Shown piece after piece: positions 7,224 to 9,218 of a stretch of DNA of 9,218 nt. Source of the stretch: an uncultured Bacteroidota bacterium (GTDB lineage Bacteria > Bacteroidota > Bacteroidia > NS11-12g > UBA955). Numbering within the stretch: the first letter of the stretch is position 1; every line of letters starts with the position of its first letter. The stretch covers positions 1 to 9,218 of the forward strand of contig CAJBVU010000089.1 of NCBI GenBank assembly GCA_903959115.1, in the 5' to 3' direction. The position numbers and the translations under genes were made by a program. A model generated the notes under the pieces. The model was not told where the DNA came from. It saw only the letters and a program-made list of their open reading frames with translations, and did not search any database.

Positions 7224-8525
7224 TTACAATCCCAGTACGCGTTCTTCGGGCTTTTTGCCATCGAACATCATTTCAGGATTTTCAAGCAATTGCTTCACAC
7301 GAACTAGGAAACTGACGCTTTCACGGCCATCGATGATTCTATGATCATAACTCAATGCCAAGTACATCATGGGGCGAATTACTATCTGTCCGTTTTCAAC
7401 CACGGGACGCTCAACGATGTTATGCATTCCCAAAATTCCACTTTGAGGGGCATTGATAATTGGGGTGCTCATCATTGAACCAAAAACACCACCGTTGGTG
7501 ATTGTAAATGTTCCGCCGGTCATTTCATCCAAACTCAATTTATTATCGCGGGCTTTGGTGGCCAAACGTTTCACTTCCTTCTCGATTTCATCCAACGACA
7601 ATTTCTCGGCGCTACGAATCACAGGCACCACCAATCCTTTGGGAGCACTCACTGCAATTGATACATCGCAATAATCATGATAAACAATTTCTTCGCCTTC
7701 TATGCTCGCATTCACGGCCTTCCATTCCATCAACGATATACAACAAGCGCGAGTAAAGAAGCTCATAAATCCGAGTCCTACGCCGTGGGTTTCTTCAAAT
7801 TTCTTTTTGTATTGAGCACGCAAATCCATGATTGGCTTCATATTTACCTCATTAAATGTGGTAAGCATGGCGGTTTCATTTTTCACGGCAACCAGTCTAC
7901 GGCTCAAGGTTTTACGCAGGTTAGACATCTTCTCACGACGTTCACTGCGTGCACCACCCTTTGATTGAGCAATAACACCACCCATCGCTACGATGGCTTC
8001 TAATGCATCAACTTTCGTCACACGTCCGCCAGCACCAGTGCCTTTGACCTGACTCGGTGTGATATTATATTGTTGCAACAATTGGGCAGCCACCGGCGAT
8101 ACCAATGACCAATCTGAATCTGTTGCACTATGATTATTTCCATCTGCTACGCTTTTGCTTTTGGCATCCGCTGTAGCATCGGCTACTTCTGTTTTTGCAT
8201 TTGAACCTACTGGCACGGCTGCGGCAGAGGAAGTAGGCGATTCGGTTTTCGTCACCGGGGCCACGTCAGCACTTGCTGGACGCGCAGCATCGGTATTGAT
8301 AACGGCGATTACTGTATTAATAGCAATGGTATCACCGATATTTCCAATCAGTTTTTCGATTACACCTGCTTTTTCTGCGTTGACCTCAAACGTTGCTTTA
8401 TCGCTTTCAAACTCTGCCAACGGGGCATCCATTTCTACCCACTCGCCTTCTTTCACCAACCAATTGGCGATTGTCACTTCACTCACTGATTCGCCTGGTG
8501 CCGGTACTTTTATTTCGATTGCCAT
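7224..8525 (-). CDS. sucB: 2-oxoglutarate dehydrogenase E2 component (dihydrolipoyl succinyltransferase)
   Basis: This 433-residue core subunit of the 2-oxoglutarate dehydrogenase complex transfers the succinyl group from lipoate to CoA in the TCA cycle. An N-terminal lipoyl domain (residues 1-78) has the lipoylated lysine K43 in ESDKATFEV. An Ala/Ser/Thr/Asp-rich linker (80-138) follows, then the E1/E3-binding domain (about 143-177, VSPVAAQLL...GTGAGGRVTK) and the catalytic domain (200-433). The catalytic signature SYDHRIIDGRESVSFL places the active histidine at 395 and the aspartate at 399; DGRESV favours succinyl- over acetyltransferase. The start is MAIEIKVPAPGES at 8525, because an in-frame ATG at 8588 would add 21 unconserved residues and run through the predicted promoter. 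No sucA lies on either side. The gene faces the cation transporter tail to tail with one base between stops. Confidence 0.95.
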   Translation of the reverse strand: MAIEIKVPAPGESVSEVTIANWLVKEGEWVEMDAPLAEFESDKATFEVNAEKAGVIEKLIGNIGDTIAINTVIAVINTDAARPASADVAPVTKTESPTSSAAAVPVGSNAKTEVADATADAKSKSVADGNNHSATDSDWSLVSPVAAQLLQQYNITPSQVKGTGAGGRVTKVDALEAIVAMGGVIAQSKGGARSERREKMSNLRKTLSRRLVAVKNETAMLTTFNEVNMKPIMDLRAQYKKKFEETHGVGLGFMSFFTRACCISLMEWKAVNASIEGEEIVYHDYCDVSIAVSAPKGLVVPVIRSAEKLSLDEIEKEVKRLATKARDNKLSLDEMTGGTFTITNGGVFGSMMSTPIINAPQSGILGMHNIVERPVVENGQIVIRPMMYLALSYDHRIIDGRESVSFLVRVKQLLENPEMMFDGKKPEERVLGL

Positions 8526-8540
8526 TGATATTTCTGCTGA

Positions 8541-8563
8541 TTTGCCTAGCAAAGTTAGGCAAA
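8541..8563. promoter_or_regulatory. Perfect 8-base inverted repeat over the sucB promoter, candidate operator
   Basis: The left arm TTTGCCTA (8541-8548) and the right arm TAGGCAAA (8556-8563) are exact reverse complements separated by seven bases, giving a 23-base dyad. The predicted sucB -7 element at 8550-8557 falls across the spacer and the first two bases of the right arm, and the likely transcription start falls in the left arm. The size suits a dimeric regulator binding site that would block RNA polymerase. An RNA hairpin is less likely because most of the right arm lies upstream of the expected start. The arms are seen directly; the regulatory role is inference. Confidence 0.45.
8550..8557 (-). 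promoter_or_regulatory. Predicted Bacteroidota -7 element for sucB
   Basis: On the minus strand this reads TAACTTTG, a perfect TAnnTTTG match and the same octamer as the one before lhgO. It lies 24 bases upstream of the sucB ATG, in the spacer after the DUF2461 gene. About 19 bases further upstream is a T-rich CTTTTA stretch, a poor match to TTTG. The element is centred inside the inverted repeat at 8541-8563. Confidence 0.55.
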
Positions 8564-8632
8564 GGATTCGGTTTGTAAAAGTTGGCATAAAAAAGCACGG
8601 CGTTTTATCGCTTTATCCCGGCCATAAATTCA

Positions 8633-9218
8633 CTAAGAACCGATAAAGATATTAAACCCCCGGCTCGCTTTCCATACCTCCACCACGTAATCATCAAAAT
8701 CGGAGCGCAAAGTATCCTCCGCTTCCACGGAGTGTTGGATGTAAAATTGTTTGTTAAAAATCAATGGCTGCTTTGCCGCCGCCATACCCAACATCTTATC
8801 AATCCTCTTGTTCTTTTCACCTCTTACCTCGCCAAAATACTGCACAAATGACTTCCCCGTAATCACTCGACTAAAACCCTCCAAATCAGCCGCAATTAAG
8901 GCCCTAATCCGCTGCAACTCCTCCTTCTCAGGCATATAAACGCCGCTGTAAATCCCACACTCCTCCGGACCCAGCTGTATATACAATCCACCCGCACCCA
9001 TCTCCTTCCTGCCACCAATCTGAATCGCGGCCGCACAATGTAACTTATAGGGCGACTTATCCTTTGAAAATCGAACGTCCTTGTTGATCCGAAAAATACA
9101 ATGCTTGGCCTCCAACCCCTCGAAACGAGGTTCAATCGCCGACATTTTAGCTAAAACCGAAGTTACGAATTCCAAAAATAACGACTTCACATCGCGCTCG
9201 TACCTAGCACGATTTTCA
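8633..9218 (-). CDS. DUF2461 family protein, 5' end outside the window
   Basis: At least 195 residues are visible. The frame stays open from 9190 to the window edge, adding ENRARYERD before the apparent GTG start, and this matches the NRxRYE region near the N-terminus of DUF2461 (TIGR02453) proteins. The true start therefore lies beyond 9218, and the internal GTG at 9190 is not the start. Further family marks are CIFRINKDVRFSKDKSPYK, a GGLYIQLGPEECGIYSGVYMP stretch containing the glycine-rich core, and a KEELQRIR helix after it. The C-terminus ends at VWKASRGFNIFIGS before a TAG stop. The family is widespread in Bacteroidota and has no firm biochemical role that I can state. The gene is upstream of sucB in the same orientation with 107 bases between, and the sucB promoter lies in that spacer. 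Confidence 0.88.
   Translation of the reverse strand, partial: ENRARYERDVKSLFLEFVTSVLAKMSAIEPRFEGLEAKHCIFRINKDVRFSKDKSPYKLHCAAAIQIGGRKEMGAGGLYIQLGPEECGIYSGVYMPEKEELQRIRALIAADLEGFSRVITGKSFVQYFGEVRGEKNKRIDKMLGMAAAKQPLIFNKQFYIQHSVEAEDTLRSDFDDYVVEVWKASRGFNIFIGS

Noticed and set aside
8526..8588. A 21-codon N-terminal extension of sucB from an upstream ATG
   Set aside because: The added residues are not family-like, and the segment contains the predicted promoter and inverted repeat. E2 proteins begin at the MAIEIKVPAPGES position.
8589..8614. A possible intrinsic terminator after the DUF2461 gene on the minus strand: AAAGC and GCTTT arms followed by a six-T run
   Set aside because: The stem is only five base pairs, mostly A-T, with a 13-base loop, which is too weak to call with confidence.
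8155..8646. A 163-codon open frame on the plus strand, opposite sucB
   Set aside because: It mirrors the Ala/Thr/Ser-rich linker and lipoyl domain of sucB in antisense. Its low-complexity residues are explained by that, and it has no recognisable domain.
1..9218. Mobile elements, CRISPR arrays, tRNA or rRNA genes, and defence or toxin-antitoxin systems
   Set aside because: I saw no transposase, integrase, terminal repeats, regularly spaced repeats or RNA gene signatures. All large open regions are accounted for by the nine genes listed.

Overview
The window looks like ordinary chromosomal DNA from a member of the Bacteroidota, probably a Flavobacteriia- or Sphingobacteriia-like lineage. Three things support this. 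The gene set includes DUF2851, a family known mainly from Bacteroidota, and a Bacteroidota-style SprT-like protein. The start codons lack Shine-Dalgarno sequences. Perfect copies of the Bacteroidota -7 promoter element TAnnTTTG lie just upstream of three genes. The base composition is moderately AT-rich and looks even throughout. I see no tRNA, rRNA, CRISPR array, insertion sequence or phage gene. No intergenic stretch exceeds about 150 bases.

Layout. On the minus strand, positions 2988 down to 1 hold a tight three-gene cassette: a GT2 glycosyltransferase of the dolichyl-phosphate-mannose-synthase type, a class I methyltransferase, and a multispanning GT-C-like membrane glycosyltransferase. 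The gaps are 3 and 9 bases, so it reads as one operon for making a lipid-linked sugar and using it on the far side of the inner membrane. A 144-base divergent spacer separates it from a plus-strand run: a DUF2851 protein (3133-4431), L-2-hydroxyglutarate oxidase lhgO (4448-5650), a SprT-like zinc metalloprotein (5721-6341) and a cation diffusion facilitator (6359-7222).

The last plus-strand gene converges, with a single base between stop codons, on minus-strand sucB, the E2 subunit of 2-oxoglutarate dehydrogenase (8525-7224). Behind sucB lies a minus-strand DUF2461 gene whose 5' end runs off the window at 9218.

How the genes relate. The glycosyltransferase cassette is a clear functional unit. 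LhgO makes 2-oxoglutarate and SucB belongs to the complex that consumes it, but they lie on opposite strands with separate promoters, so any link is metabolic rather than operonic. The remaining genes appear to be housekeeping neighbours. The most unusual signal is a perfect 8-base inverted repeat with a 7-base spacer that sits exactly over the predicted -7 box of sucB, a candidate operator. I found no convincing undescribed multi-gene system.
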